A DNA stretch of 64,000 nt from Fasciola hepatica (GCA_948099385.1 CANUEZ040000020.1:11797501-11861500); one strand, 5' to 3'. Counted from the stretch's first letter, positions 1 through 12,613 are shown. Numbers and translations: made by a program. The notes: generated by a model not told the origin, from the letters alone.

Positions 1-940
1 GGTAACCCCTTACAAAAAAGTCCAATCAGCAAATCTGTAAAAGGCCGTTGAACGGAGTGTGAATTGCGGTTCGACAAGAAAACGTTTGCCTAGAACCGGG
101 TCCCCCCGTTGAATCTGTGACATCTTAAATTCTCAGTCTCCTAATCAAGCCCCGAAATGTGGTCCAGCCCCACTAAAATACGTTAACGATGAAATGTTGA
201 GTATAAGTGGGACAAAGCACAACCCACGTCGAAAAAAGAATCCGTAAGAGGATTTGGTGCCACAAGAGTCCAATTATGTTCAAATTTCGACATTCGGTAG
301 CAGCCCGGAAGTTCGTTGACAAAAGAGGACCTGTAGCTTCCAACCCCTGCTAGGAGTGGATCAGATTAACTGTAAACAAGCTCACAGGCCCGTGGGAAAA
401 TTCCTTAGGTCACCTTAAAAATGTCACAAGCCTGCCTGGTAACGCCATTCCTTTACCTAAATCATCGAAAGCGGACCGCTTTCTCCGCTTTTCTCTGACA
501 GCAGCTTACACAAAAAGGAAGTAGTAGTCTATGGACGTGAACCCAAGCTAGTCCGTGTTGGCTAACAGTGGGCAACTACCCTTAAAACAAGCCACTCTAG
601 TGCCTGTGATTGTCAAGATCATGCCAAGTTTCCCCTCCAACCAAAAATCATTTGTATAATATGATTCAACGTGCAGATACAACTCAACGTTCAAAGACAT
701 GGAAGCAATGCGCAGCTATTTCATTCTTGTAGGGAATCTTCAACAGTGCACTCAGATGCAACTAGTAACCAAGCTCTGTAGGTTGTTCATAACGGAATGC
801 CTTCGTTGTACTTAGGCCCTCACATAGAAGTCATCCATCATAGGAGTCGATCGCTGTATTGGAAGCGGATTGTTACCGTTCAAAGCCAGTGACGGGAGGG
901 TGCTATATCATGTAGTGTAGATGTTCAACAAACAGTTGAG
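1..940. other. Unassigned sequence
   Basis: I see no gene, RNA or recognisable element here. Short frames are open only by chance and show no known motif. Confidence 0.4.
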
Positions 941-944
941 AGCC

Positions 945-1125
945 ATCCCGGATAGCCTTGTGGTTAAGGTGTTCAATTCACAGTCTTTCACCCCGGGTTC
1001 CAGTCCTCATGGGGGCTCGGTGGATGTGCACTGCTGATGAGTCCCAACAGGAATAAAACAGCTGTACAGTGCTTCCATGGTTTTTAATGGTGAGTTGAGT
1101 GTTGAAGCTGCATGATGAATCATAT
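945..1125 (+). repeat. SM-alpha-like tRNA-derived SINE with decayed hammerhead ribozyme
   Basis: A tRNA-like head has a box A at 953-963 (TAGCCTTGTGG) and a box B at 996-1006 (GGTTCCAGTCC). It is followed by a hammerhead-like core. Stem I pairs GCACTG (1028-1033) with CAGTGC (1067-1072), and CTGATGAG sits at 1034-1041. The expected cleavage point is after GTA at 1066. The order of parts and the wording around the core resemble, from memory, the schistosome SM-alpha SINE. The second core half, normally GAAAC after stem II, reads AATAAAAC, so this copy is probably catalytically dead. Such elements are transcribed by RNA polymerase III and mobilised by LINE enzymes; that is family knowledge, not seen here. 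Confidence 0.72.
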
Positions 1126-3060
1126 TATACAAACCTAATCTCCCACTCCTTATTTGCACGTATATCATTTCCTCATCACCCAGATATGTAAGCAGACCTG
1201 ATGGTCTTTCGGTTTCATCTACCAGTCCTCTCTCGATTCCTTCCCACCTTTCAAAATTCAACACTCTGCCGGATAACCCTCGGAAGTCTCGTAAGCTGGT
1301 GATTCTGCGCGTATATGGAAAGGTCAAGCTTACTCAGTCAAATCCGCAGCCTCTTCTTCTCTCTAGAAAAGGACGTTTCAAAAGTCAACTCGTTAAGACA
1401 TTTTTCCCCCTTTGACCCCCGACCACTTCCGGCATACTTGTTCAATTACTTTACCACTCCCGCCCTTTCTGCTCCTACTCAACTGTTTCCGCTTAATAGT
1501 AATTATGGTATAATCTTTGATCGTGGTTATGGAGTACAATACTGGTTAGGACAAAGTATCTACGAATTTCAAGAGTAAGGGTGGCAGATTTTTGCAGCTG
1601 TGCAGCAAAGCTGAGCATATTTGAATGAAACTGAGACGACGGCTGTTCATGCAGCAAATAAGTTTGTTCTGAATCCATATTTGAATTGGAAAAACGGTAA
1701 TTGATTGAAAATTGTGTCATTGTACCGGGCCCATGACCCGTCGTATAGGCTGACGATGGAAACCATGATAGGCTGATTTTTATCAGGATGAATGAACAAA
1801 CTTGGTTCCTTTGACGCAGGCATGAGAGAAAAACTGCATAATACTACCCATAGAAACGTTGAAGAATATGAAACGGGTAACCCATCAGAAGGTGAGTTGA
1901 TTACCAGGAAGAATGATAAGTGACACCCAAAAGATGAGACTATGCAAACGTTGGAACAAGGACAAAGTTAGTGAAAGAGAAGAATCAGTTAGCAGGCCCA
2001 AAACTGCATCAGTCAGAAAGAATATATTGCAATAGATACAAAGGTGAAGTTATTTTACCCGGACTCAGGTTTACCATGCTATGAAAATGAAAAATGTATT
2101 CCGTACTGAGTTGCATGGTGCTCTGCGGCAAAACTGTTTGACCTTATAAACTAGAATGGGAGATACCGGACCCGGCGATGGGAGAGCACACATGAATTCT
2201 GTAGAGGACATGAATTTTATTGTTTTAGGTACTCGTATATAACCTGATGGGAGGATTTTGGGAGGAGAAGGTTCTACAAAGGCTGAAGAGTTTACCATTT
2301 TCCTAAGTGACCTTTTATGGTGTTTCGTCAGTCACAATTGGTGGAGTGGGAAATCGGCCCGGTAATGATATATCTCTATCCATGTCTCAGCTGAAGAATC
2401 GCGTCGTCTTCAACGGAGATCCAGGAAAAATAGGCGGGCAGCTGTCGCTGAAAATATGCCTTATTCTGTGAGCATAAATTATTCGAAGTGGTTAACGACG
2501 TGTTGTCATATCAGCGGTATCTGAAAGGAGAACGATAAGAAAGAAACAGTCTGGCAGATGTACTTGTTGTGGATAAGGATGGTGTGTGTAGCGCATAAAC
2601 GGTTAAAATACACGACATCGTGACCTGATGGTGTTTTTTATAAATGAGAATATGCTGCTTTTCATTGGGTCCTTAAAAATAGTAGCCTTTTAGCAGCCAG
2701 GTGAAATGAGATCCCCAAATATAATAGGCGTACGAGCGGATGAATGGTGACGGTTATTGCGGAATAATGGGCTCGGTAAACTAGTGTTCACAACAAGATC
2801 AAAAGGAGAGAAAATTGAGATAAACAGGTTAGGTTTTGAATCTGGAGGAGCTGGTTGTGTTAAAAATCTACCATAAGGCAGAAAGCCGGGTTTCGAGGGA
2901 CGAGCTGCTTCTTCAGGCATTTTGGTTGGGCAAGTTTAACAATAATAGCTGATAATACTCGGATTACTTTTGACAAGGCACTATTTTGGCGTGGGTTCGA
3001 GAAAAACACATAGACAGTACAGTTAGGAATAAAAGACTATCTATAATCCCTCTTCATATT
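1126..3060. other. Unassigned sequence
   Basis: No gene or element could be recognised on either strand. Open frames are short (under about 90 codons) and lack known motifs. Confidence 0.35.
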
Positions 3061-5340
3061 TCCCCTCCTGCAACGATATGCGAGCGCCATTAGGCTGGTG
3101 GGTCAATCCTCCTGTGTTCACTTCACGAGATGTTTCTCAGGTTGGGTGGCCAGCGCACGGTTAGATCTACTCACTAGCACCGGGTGCGGATTGCACGCTC
3201 CAACTCTCCTCGCCCTACTGCATTTATCATTGTCAGTTGCGGACCGGATGCTCCTACCATTCTTCAGCCACATCTCGCTCACCTATCGTTCTTGTCAGCA
3301 TTCTTATCACTTCCTTTCCATGTCGTTCTACCTCTGTATGCACACCCATCCATTCTGTTTTTGTTCCTATCTTATTTCACAGTGACAACCCTCACTGCAT
3401 GATGTCACTCTCGCCCTATCCATTTTACCCTGCCCAAGCCCGAAGTATGTTCGTTTCCACCCATTTCGCCCCTGTCGGCTCCTAATCGGTATTCACTTGG
3501 CACCTCCATATGCTTATAGAGCTCATTGATCGCGTATCTCACTAGCTACTAATTTGCGATATCCTTTTTTGTCCATCTTATATCTCCCGGAATTGCGCTC
3601 CAGAAACATACGCAACCATGACCAGTCACCATATAAGAATGTGCCGTTTCAACCTTTGCATTTTTTAGGACCAAATTTATTATCTTTTTACCACCTCCAT
3701 AGTTCTCACGTCTGAATCCGTAATTCCCCCGTGGATCGTCCTCTTGGGCAGTGAACTGATTAGCAACTTCTGGCTCAATCCATTGGTGCAATGGTCTGTA
3801 AGCACGTAACTCTCCAGCTCCAGCCTCTCAACTACCACACACAACTATTTTTCGTGCATTATTGTTCTGTCACAGGCTTTCCAGTCCGGATTCTTCCCGT
3901 CTTCTCAGTCTTTATCCTGTGTCATCTGCAGTGAAGCAATCTAATTCATTATCCTGTGCCTGGTTTTTCGGTCAACACTCTCGTCTGCTCCGTACATTGC
4001 TCGCCAAAGGCACCTCCATTGTGCCTTTTGGGCTTTACTGCTTTTCCGCGTTCCACTCAGTGTAGTGTCATCGTCACGTCATCATTCTCACCCACAGCTT
4101 CAAACCATGTGATCTGTCATTACCTGATCTTCCTGATCCTCCACTTCCTTATTTCTCTTCCATGTCATTCGCTGTTACAACTGATGCATCTTTCTCCCGC
4201 AGTTATTCTAACCTCCAAGTTACCCGTCCCCAATGATCGTTTACGCCTATCCAACCATCCCGTACTTCTGTTCGCTCTGCGTTCTCCAGCCATTTTCGTG
4301 GCCATCTTCTTGCTGCATAATGTACATCCATTTATTACCCCTCCGCCCATGTTTGACCGTCACCATATACCACACCCGCAATAATCAGACTGTTAGATTC
4401 ACTCTTACCTGTTTTCGTCGATCCTTTCCTTCATATTCCCTCGTTTATCAACTTTTGCTCCTGACCATCAATTCTGTGCTTCCCAAGTTGGTTCTGCTTT
4501 GCTGTTGATCTCCCATGTTCGCCCGTCATAAACAAATTCATCACGGTTTATCCAAGTCAATTCCGTACCATTTGACCCAAACCCACCTGTCCCGTCCAAC
4601 CACTGCTACCCCCGTGTACTATCTCTAGCGCTATTTGCTCCCGATCTGATACATATATTTTTGCGCCCACATATTTTCTCTGCCTCCTTCAGTTCTTCGC
4701 CGGCCATTTCTTTTGCCACCATGCCACTGCCCTTCATGATATGTGTCTATTTTTTTCCATAACCGTGTCTCACACTTACCGTATCTCGATCCTTCCCCGA
4801 CATTGAAACCATCTGGTTCACTTTTTACGTCTAGCATTGCCAGCTCCCTGCTTTCAAACTGACACATTCCGTTTAGTGCAATAAGGCATAGTTCATGGCT
4901 ACCCAGCCCCTAGCCAAACAAATACATTTTTTGTTATTTCCTTTCATTCTTTCTTCCTTTATTCTTCATCGTCTCTCGTAACGATAGTTTCTCATGCCGA
5001 TTTTCAGTCCTCCTCGTGTAAAAGTCCCAGGTTCCGTTCCCCCCCATTTGACTCAGCCAGCTGCTCCATCTGACCTTGACCCTCAAATTCACCGGGCCCT
5101 TATTTGAATCCACCTCCGTATTCATCTAAACTCCCTACTTTACTCCTTGTTGTGCACACATTTATCCCCGTCTCATATCTCCCCTATTTCTTCCTACCCC
5201 CCTTTGTGTTACGTATTTCTAAATTTGTCATGAATTTTTCCGTCATTTTTGTCGCTTGTAAAATTTTAATCATGCGCAAGGCATGCTTCGGGCGTCTCCG
5301 AAATAAACTATCATCATTTCTATTATTATGTAGCCCAGTA
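3060..5340 (+). other. Pyrimidine-rich tract, unassigned
   Basis: The + strand is strongly enriched in C and T over about 2.2 kb, which yields many Ser/Pro/Leu-rich chance frames. The same bias occurs in the ORF1 of the CR1-like element at 7.7 kb and in 12.0-14.3 kb, so this may be very old retrotransposon sequence. No motif confirms that. No frame longer than about 140 codons is open. Confidence 0.3.
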
Positions 5341-6900
5341 CAGGTTAGGTTGAGTCCGGAGTTGTGAGCAGGTATATGGTAGTAGCAATGGACACTCGAC
5401 CTAACGTTCGGAGGGCGCTGGCCGAAGTTTGTGCGGGGACCCCCGGGGGTGGAAACTATGAAGGGCTCGACCAGCTAGTACACGCGGAGGACTCGAGCGG
5501 CATGCTGTCGCCCCATACCGGGTCCGGTAACGAGAACCGAAAGCTATCTTCACCGGGCTATTCCTCCCCAGTCTTCGAGCAAAGCCTTACCCGCCATCTT
5601 TACCTCCAGATATACCCACCCAGCCATTTTTTAATCGTGGGCTGCTTCTCCTACCAACTAAACCATATTTATAAACTAGCCCCCTGGGTAGACATAGTCT
5701 CGGACAGTGGGCTGGTGCTCACCAGGTGTACGAATTTCCCAATACTACGCTTTTGCCTGGAGCTAGACTTTCGAAGCCTTACCATGGATGAGAACGCAGT
5801 ATCTCTCAACACCATAGAAAAGTCCACTCAGAAGGAAGACCCGCCCGAGATTGGGCGAGAATCAAGCGGTAACCCCCTCTTCTTAAGAGCCTTGTCCTTC
5901 TCCATAATGAGTGATCAAAACTTCTTGTGAGAATCCGGACTATGTTTTACGATATGCAGCTGTCTTCAAACTCGTGCACAAATTATGTGGGGCAAAAATC
6001 CGGGACTATTTTCTAGGAAAGCGAAATAGTCATCTCACGCGAGCGCGAAAGAACGGAACTTCTTTCTTCGCGCATGAGACAAACAGAAAACGTCCTTACC
6101 CATTAGCTCCAAATTCGTGAACGGCACCCCTGCAGCCGCATCGTCAAAAGTCAAAGGGGTTTTCAGGTACCAATATGGGTTCATTTCCAGTCCACTTATT
6201 CACGTTGTTTTGGCCCATTCCGGCCCCTCGGCTAAGCCTGCCGAGAAGCCAATAAAAAACTTGTCGAATACCACAGTAAGAGTAGAAACTGCTCCGGAGA
6301 GGCTCTGTTCCTTCCCCTCCTTGGGCCAGATACATTCAATCCCGAATCTCCAGGGAAACAGCAAACGCTCTTGCCTAACCTCGGTACCACTTCAGGAAGG
6401 CCAGGACACGGAAGCAATTCCACAGACGAGTAAACAGTCGGCTTTCTCCATCATAGGCTGAAGACGGACCACAACTGCCTGGCAGTTACAGGCCAACTGG
6501 GCCTACTGGTGTTATCAGCTAAGTTTTCCAAAGCGGCAACGAAGTTTTGGTTTTTGAGCACACGGTCTAAATCCAACTGATTTTCATATCCATGGACGGC
6601 TTTCTCCGGGCAGATCATGCGCACTGAGGGCTTTCTGTCATATACAACTTAACTGTACCCTGCAGCCGAGATAGAATATCGCCCGCAGTCTAAGCTGACT
6701 CAGCAGAAGCCAATGACAGGGCAACCCATGCTCCGCTTCTTTTCAGACCCAAGATTTATGAGACTGAAGGCCGCTCTTTTACCGGTCCTGAAGGCTTCTC
6801 AATATATCATCCTTCATCAGTTTACTCTGATGGCCCTCGATGATCAGTTCTCGCCCCACTCCACTTCCAAATTTACATTAGCCAGCCCACAGAAAAAATT
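5341..6900 (+). pseudogene. Possible 5' part of an old CR1-type relic
   Basis: A GC-richer block with a 188-codon open frame (5364-5930), followed by shorter frames at 5911-6120 and 6117-6461. I recognise no domain with certainty. The stretch near 5980-6060 (Lys/Arg-rich) loosely resembles the linker between endonuclease and reverse transcriptase of CR1-type ORF2. It lies directly upstream of a clear CR1 reverse-transcriptase remnant on the same strand, so it is probably the same dead element. Host coding sequence is not excluded. Confidence 0.3.
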
Positions 6901-7470
6901 CCGGATGGTCTCTCAGAGTAGATGATGGTATGTGCACCTTAAAATCTCCTGCCAAAGCCTTCCAGCCAGCCTTTTGTCTGAATGAACGCTGGCCAACTAA
7001 CTGGAGTCTGCGATTAACAAGGACAAAAGCTCGAACACTTCATTCAGCAAAGCTGTAGATCAGCTCTTCTGGATCAAAACTGCCAAGCCAATCCGTGGGT
7101 GGACCAGGACAAAATCTTCGGATTACATCTTTCTCAGTTCATCAGGAAAAACCAGTAAATTCGCCTGTCGAGTGATAAACCCGGATAAACCAAACTTTCC
7201 TGGAATCTTTGAGAAAATTTGATTTCCCACATGAAGCCTTACAACGTCCACTGCTAGAACATGGCAGCCAGACGGTACTCCCTGGACTCACCCGAGAGAG
7301 CAACCTGTTAGAGCTGGTCCAAAGAAAAGCCAAGAAATATGTACAAGGCTGTCTTATACACTCTCCCTCTCCGTGACAATCAACACTGCAGCTCTACACG
7401 GTAGAAAAATGTCCGGTCGGAGGGTGTTCTTTCCTAAAGCATGATATCTTCTTATCAGGATTAATTGACC
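6900..7470 (+). pseudogene. CR1-type reverse transcriptase relic (C-terminal part)
   Basis: Translation in shifting frames gives the pattern typical of CR1-like proteins after the FADD box: a W-x-L-R-I-N-K-D-K stretch near 7005, then near 7240-7370 a 'PLLEHGSQ..LP.LTRESNLLELVQRKA.KYVQG' type segment (consensus: R-P-x-L-E-Y, then L-E-x-V-Q-R-x-A-x-K). Several frameshifts and stops show that it is dead. It belongs to a different and older copy than the element starting at 7.7 kb. Confidence 0.6.
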
Positions 7471-7499
7471 AATTCTTCTTACGCCTTGACTCGGAAATC

Positions 7500-7705
7500 T
7501 GCGCTACACCAGGTCGTTTTGCGTGCTGTTATCGATATAGTTTTCATTCATCTGTCTTAGGAAATACTAAAAATTATATTTTTTTTAGAGTATTCCGTTA
7601 ACCCATAGAAATTCAGGTATTTTATTTCTCAGTGGTAAATTCTAACCCAGCTCTAGTTTCCGTTACTCTTCCACCTCATTCACAGCATCTTTTTGATATT
7701 TCAAA
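7500..7705 (+). promoter_or_regulatory. Probable 5' leader of CR1-like element
   Basis: This lies between the end of the older CR1 relic and the ORF1 start codon at 7706. Such elements carry an internal promoter in this position, but no specific motif could be confirmed. The exact 5' end is unknown. Confidence 0.25.
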
Positions 7706-9106
7706 ATGCCACGTGTAGCAAAGAAGACTTCCAACACTACCCCGTCCACTCATACCCCGGTCACTAGGAAAAATAGGCTTCTTCAAACTCCCGTGGCCTT
7801 AAAACAATGTTCGGTTGACCTCTGTGACTTTGTAGGCTTGGCGACGGAAATAACAGCTGTTCTAGACCGAAGTATTTCGGATATAAAGTCTGGGCTTCTG
7901 AATTTGGAAGATACGATATCTAAACTCGCCCCCTTACTGTGCATCAATGAACGCATCGAAAATTCCACCTTGCAAAACCTGACAGCTGCGGGCCGCTTTA
8001 TTGACTCTGTTGCATCCGAAGTTCTCATAAGAGTGAGGAACTCTCGTAATGCAGTCGTGTTTAATGTCCCAGAGAGAATACCTCTGGAGCATGTCAAGCA
8101 CACACTGTTGAATGCATATGGTAAGGCCCACCTCCCTTGTCAAATAACAATGCTGCGTAAGCGCGTTCAGCGCTTCAACTGTCCAATCCTTATGCGATTT
8201 GCAGATGATCTGTCTGCCAAAGAGTTCACAAAAATGCGTTCCACTATAGCTTTTAATTCTCCTTATAAAAACATAAAAATAGCCGAAGATAAAACCCCAC
8301 TTCAAAGGGAAATTACCAGATCTCCTTCGACTTTCCCCACTAGAACGACGCCTGATAGTTCTGAGCCTTCAACACAGACGGCTGGTCGCTCCACAGCTCC
8401 TTCTCAAGTCCCCACTGCTTTACCTTTACACGCGTCTCCCGCCTCTTCACAACCGCCCACTGCCTCCTCATCTGCTCCCGTACTGTACTCTTTAAAAACT
8501 AATCCCATTACTGTTGATCTTGACATTTCCGCTTCTCCCCTTTTACTGCCACCCAGTAAGAGACGCCAATTATTGCCTCGCTCTCCCACCTCATCGCCTG
8601 TTGGATACACCCCGAACTCTAACTCGCCATCTGTTCCCTTCGGTGATAAACTACTCGCCGTCCAGAGGAATAGGTCTAACAGTCTTCCTATTCTTCTCAC
8701 AAGCCCCTCCCTCATTCAACTGTCTCCTCTTAAATCAACTCGCTTTAACTCACGGAATAAGGTTTCGACCTTAGAAAATACCTCTTGGTCCAATGCATCG
8801 GTGATCCCTACAAATTCACCGTGCTCACTGCCTGTCAATACCAAAATACGGCCTCCACATGCCGTCCAATCTGCCACACGTCGTACTTCTCACCCAAAAA
8901 CTATCTCCACTGCTCCCGCTTCTAACTGCTCCATATTTGGTGTTCCACCCAACTTGAGTTACCCCTACCACAATGTGCAGCTTAACCTACCACCCTATAC
9001 CCCTATTCCTCACACATTTTCAACCCTGCCCTCTGCACCCCCCTCAGCCAATACTCGATTCCGACTGGCCGGTATTTCTCGACAGCTCCTGATCACCCCT
9101 GTCTGA
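7706..9106 (+). CDS. CR1-like retrotransposon ORF1 protein
   Basis: This is a complete 466-codon frame starting at ATG. ORF1 proteins of non-LTR retrotransposons bind element RNA and assist reverse transcription (family knowledge). Seen here: residues about 35-105 are helix-prone with spaced Leu/Ile (probable coiled coil). Residues about 113-185 form a compact hydrophobic/basic region (NAVVFNVPE, then LRKRVQRF and ILMRFAD) that could be an RRM-like fold. The C-terminal 280 residues are very rich in Ser, Pro and Thr. No CCHC zinc knuckle is present. The stop overlaps the open ORF2 frame by about 14 nt in a different phase. Absence of any disruption in 466 codons suggests a fairly young copy. 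The assignment rests on position just 5' of a clear endonuclease/RT frame; the protein itself has no diagnostic motif. Confidence 0.72.
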   Translation: MPRVAKKTSNTTPSTHTPVTRKNRLLQTPVALKQCSVDLCDFVGLATEITAVLDRSISDIKSGLLNLEDTISKLAPLLCINERIENSTLQNLTAAGRFIDSVASEVLIRVRNSRNAVVFNVPERIPLEHVKHTLLNAYGKAHLPCQITMLRKRVQRFNCPILMRFADDLSAKEFTKMRSTIAFNSPYKNIKIAEDKTPLQREITRSPSTFPTRTTPDSSEPSTQTAGRSTAPSQVPTALPLHASPASSQPPTASSSAPVLYSLKTNPITVDLDISASPLLLPPSKRRQLLPRSPTSSPVGYTPNSNSPSVPFGDKLLAVQRNRSNSLPILLTSPSLIQLSPLKSTRFNSRNKVSTLENTSWSNASVIPTNSPCSLPVNTKIRPPHAVQSATRRTSHPKTISTAPASNCSIFGVPPNLSYPYHNVQLNLPPYTPIPHTFSTLPSAPPSANTRFRLAGISRQLLITPV

Positions 9107-11935
9107 TATCGACCCGCCAAACCCCACAGGTTTTTCCCTTTGCTCCGATGTTTCCCCCTCCGTTGATGCCCAGTCTCTCTATCCCTCAGCAGTCCCTCTC
9201 ACTGCAACATTTAATCCAGCTTGGCTGGAAGCCATCCCATCTGAACCTCCACCAGCCTCAACATCAACATATTCCCCTTTGACCCTAACCTTCGCTCCTT
9301 CCAATCGCGATAGCCTGCATCCTTCCAAATTACACCACCCCTCTGATGTGCCTATACCACCTCCTACAAATGGTATATCTCTAGCCTTATTCAACTCGCG
9401 TTCTATTCTTGACAAACTCCCGCACCTTAAAAAACTTGTCCTTACAAATAATTACGACATTATCTTAATAACGGAATCCTGGCTTTCTGAGAGCACTTCC
9501 AATGATCAAGTATCTTTGGTAGGGTACTGTCTTCTAAGGACCGATAGACCGAACCGGCGTGGTGGTGGGTGCCTAGCCTACGTCAAGGAAGCCTACACCA
9601 CGACCCCTCTTTTGCATACGGCACTCGATTCTATTCCCGATTCTCTCTGGTTCACTATGAACCTCCAAACCACTGTTCTTCACATTGGCTGCGTGTATCG
9701 ATCACCAAATTCCCCCAGTTCATTGTTTCCACTTCTCATTAGGTCTTTCGAATACCTCTCTTTGCTTCCTTCTGGAACCAAGCTTATTGCGGGTGACTTT
9801 AATCTCCCTCACATCTGTTGGCCCACCCTCTCGGCTCCTCCCAATCTTATGGACCTGATCACTAGCATTCATCTTGGTGGCTGGACACAACATGTTGTCG
9901 AACCTACCAGAAATGGCACATACTAGATCTGGTATTTACTCATAACATGCCTCTCATCGACGTGACCGTAACACGAAATTTCCCCGGTAGTGACCATAAA
10001 ATGGTTATCTGCCATCTGCCCCTTAGTGGCCCACCTAGTCCCGCACACACCCCCAACAATACATTCCTGTGCAGAAACTGGGGCTTGCTAGTCAAGCTTC
10101 TTCGGCAGAAAGACTGGGGTGATTATTTCCTCACCCAGGACCCTCAGCATGCTGCGGATATTTTCTACTCCTTCTTTTCCGATTGTCTGGAAAAATTGTC
10201 CAATACTGCCCAGGCTGTACCTAAAAAGAGGTCGTCTGTCTCGCCACTCCATAAGAAGTACCATAAACTTCTCAAACAACTACATAATTCCAACGACTTT
10301 TCACTTTTATTCGTCTAAACCGCCTCTCCACACTTATTCAACGACAAGATAATACGCGACTTATTGACCAAGAAGCTAAGGCCTTGAGTCACCCTAACAA
10401 GTCGCAACCTCTTTCTATGTTGCATAAGTCTAGAAACGCTGATGTTAAGGCCGACTTCCAACTTCTAATTCTGGATAATAACTCATCTATCACCTCCCCA
10501 CCTTGTATAGCAGAAGCCTTCAATGCATTCTTTGCTTCAGCCATGGCTCCAGCTACTGTCATTGCCCCGTTCCCATCTTCACCACTTACCGACTCTGTCC
10601 TTTCTACGATACCCTTCGATGCCAGGAGTATTTCCAAGCTACTATCCAATAGCAAACCCTCTCCTCGATTAGGCTCCGATGGCTTACCACCAATTGCAAT
10701 CGTCAATGGTGGACCGGATCTCTCCCTGTTGTTGCTTAACCTTTTCACTCTTTCACTTAATGGTAGCACCGTACCTGCTAATTGGAAGCGCTCGGTAATC
10801 GTTACTATTCATAAAAAAGGACCTTTACATGAGGTATCCAATTATCGCCCTATAAACCATACCCCAGAATAATGGAAAAAATAGTTAAAGATAATATTAT
10901 TAACTATTTATTAAGCCTAAGTCTTATTAATCACAACCAACATGGATTCCTCCGTTCACGGTCCTGCATGACTTGTCAGTATGATTTTCTGAATCTCGTC
11001 ACCGACTCTGCTGAAAGTGGGAAATCTCTTGTTGTTCTTTATCTTGATTTATCCAAGGCATTTGATCGTGTCCCTCACCCCCACCTTTTAACAAAGCTAC
11101 GGTCATTTTGGATTGTCGATCCACTTCTTTCTTGATTCTCGTCTTAATTATCTCATCGTTCACAGGTTGTCTTAATTAACGGGCACACCTCTAATCCTAA
11201 GCCTGTTACTAGCGGTGTTATTCAGGGCAGTGTTTTGGGCCCCCTGCTTTTCCTCCTATATATAAATGATACGTTTCCGACAATACTTAATGGCACGCCG
11301 TTTTTGTTCGCGGACGACACTAAGATAGTCTACACTTTCTCGTTTGGCAACCTCAGTACTACTATCCCTAAAATCTCTGCTGATTTAGCCGCTCTTGATG
11401 AATGGTGCTCAACCTGGGCGATGAAATTCTCCGCCAACAAGTGTATTTTCCTCACTTACAAATACCAGGTTCCTCCTGGTTCTTTATGCATTGGCGGTTC
11501 ACCCATCGACAACCAGCCTTTAGTAAGAGACCTTGGCTTAAGTTATTCTTGCTCTTTCAACTTCTCGGAACATGCTGTCCTCCAAACGGCGAAGGCTAGA
11601 AAGTGTCTTGGTCTTCTGTTCAGATCCTTTCAGCTTAGGCAGAGCATTCTCTACATGTACAAAGTACATGCCAGGCCCCTTCTCGAATATTGTCCCCTAA
11701 TCTTCACTAGCATGAGAAAATCCGACAGGATTATTATCGAATGTATTCGAAGAAGATTCACAAAACAGCTTATCGGTTGGTTGTCCAACTTAAACTACAG
11801 GGAACGATGCTTATCTCTCAAAATCGAACCACTATGGCTTCGTCGCATCAAGCTAAATTTGATATTTCTGTATAAGCTATTGACTAAGCAGTCCTATTCC
11901 TCCAACCAGTTGTGCTTCTCCCCGGATACTGCATA
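9093..11935 (+). pseudogene. CR1-like retrotransposon ORF2 (endonuclease-RT), frame-shifted
   Basis: ORF2 encodes an apurinic-type (EEP) endonuclease followed by reverse transcriptase, the enzymes for target-primed insertion. The frame is open from 9093 and has no ATG before the endonuclease. Endonuclease motifs: LFNSRSI (about 9385), ITESWL (9465), GDFN (9789), LDLVF (9925) and GSDHK (9980). RT motifs: NYRPI (10846), motif A D-L-S-K-A-F-D (about 11045), motif B GVIQGSVLGPLLF (11214) and motif C FADD (11308). The C-terminal RPLLEY and W-L-R-R segments follow, up to about 11900. Frame changes occur near 9915, 10300, 10855, 11120 and 11155, but almost no substitution stops. It ends in an AT microsatellite, so the last part of the normal C-terminus is missing or displaced. 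Motif B and the FADD box place it in the CR1/Jockey group; the exact clade is uncertain. Confidence 0.85.
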
Positions 11936-12018
11936 TTCATATATATATTATATATATATATATATAATATTTGCATATACAAATATATATATATGTACAT
12001 GTATATATATATACTCAT
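11936..12018. repeat. AT-rich microsatellite
   Basis: Interrupted (AT)n and (TA)n runs start exactly where the similarity of ORF2 to its relatives stops. The open frame continues through it only as a run of Tyr and Ile. Confidence 0.85.
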
Positions 12019-12560
12019 TACTGTCCTATAATTATTAACAAAATCATGGTGAGTAACTCAACGCTCCTCGATATCTCTTAGCTTACAATGCCTCTCTTCC
12101 GCACCAGGTCCCACCACTCATACTTCGCTCACCACCTCTGCGATTTCGAACTGGAAAATCCAGTCTGACTCATCGCATTTAGCGTGACTCCCCAACTGAA
12201 CTCAACATTCAGTTATGACGTTACCATTTCTGCTCCCACCCTATCCCCCAGCTAAGGTTCTTCTGTAATTTCATGCATAACTTGGTCTTTACTCCTCCTC
12301 AATGATCACTCTAGGCGAAATACTAACTTTCCCATTGAAAGTTCTAGCCACACTTAGGCGTTTCCCCTTTAGTCTCACGTTTCATGGCCTCAATGTGCCT
12401 TTAGGATCCGCCGCACCGATGAGCCCGTGCTTAACTTTTGTTCTTCTTTCCGTTAACCGTTGATACTCGGCTGCGTCACTCTATCTCACTTTCCTTTCCG
12501 TAGTCTTTTGCGTCCGACCGCTTTCGCATGACCCGTCCGATGATCGCACCCACGTATACA
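12019..12560. other. Unassigned pyrimidine-rich sequence
   Basis: No gene seen. It may be the 3' untranslated part of the CR1-like element or an insertion into it. Confidence 0.3.

Positions 12561-12562
<2 letters not shown>

Positions 12563-12613
<51 letters not shown>

Noticed and set aside
3956..4384. 142-codon Leu/Ser/Pro-rich plus frame as a membrane protein
   Set aside because: The whole 2-kb region is pyrimidine-rich, which opens such frames by chance; no conserved motif or exon signal supports it.
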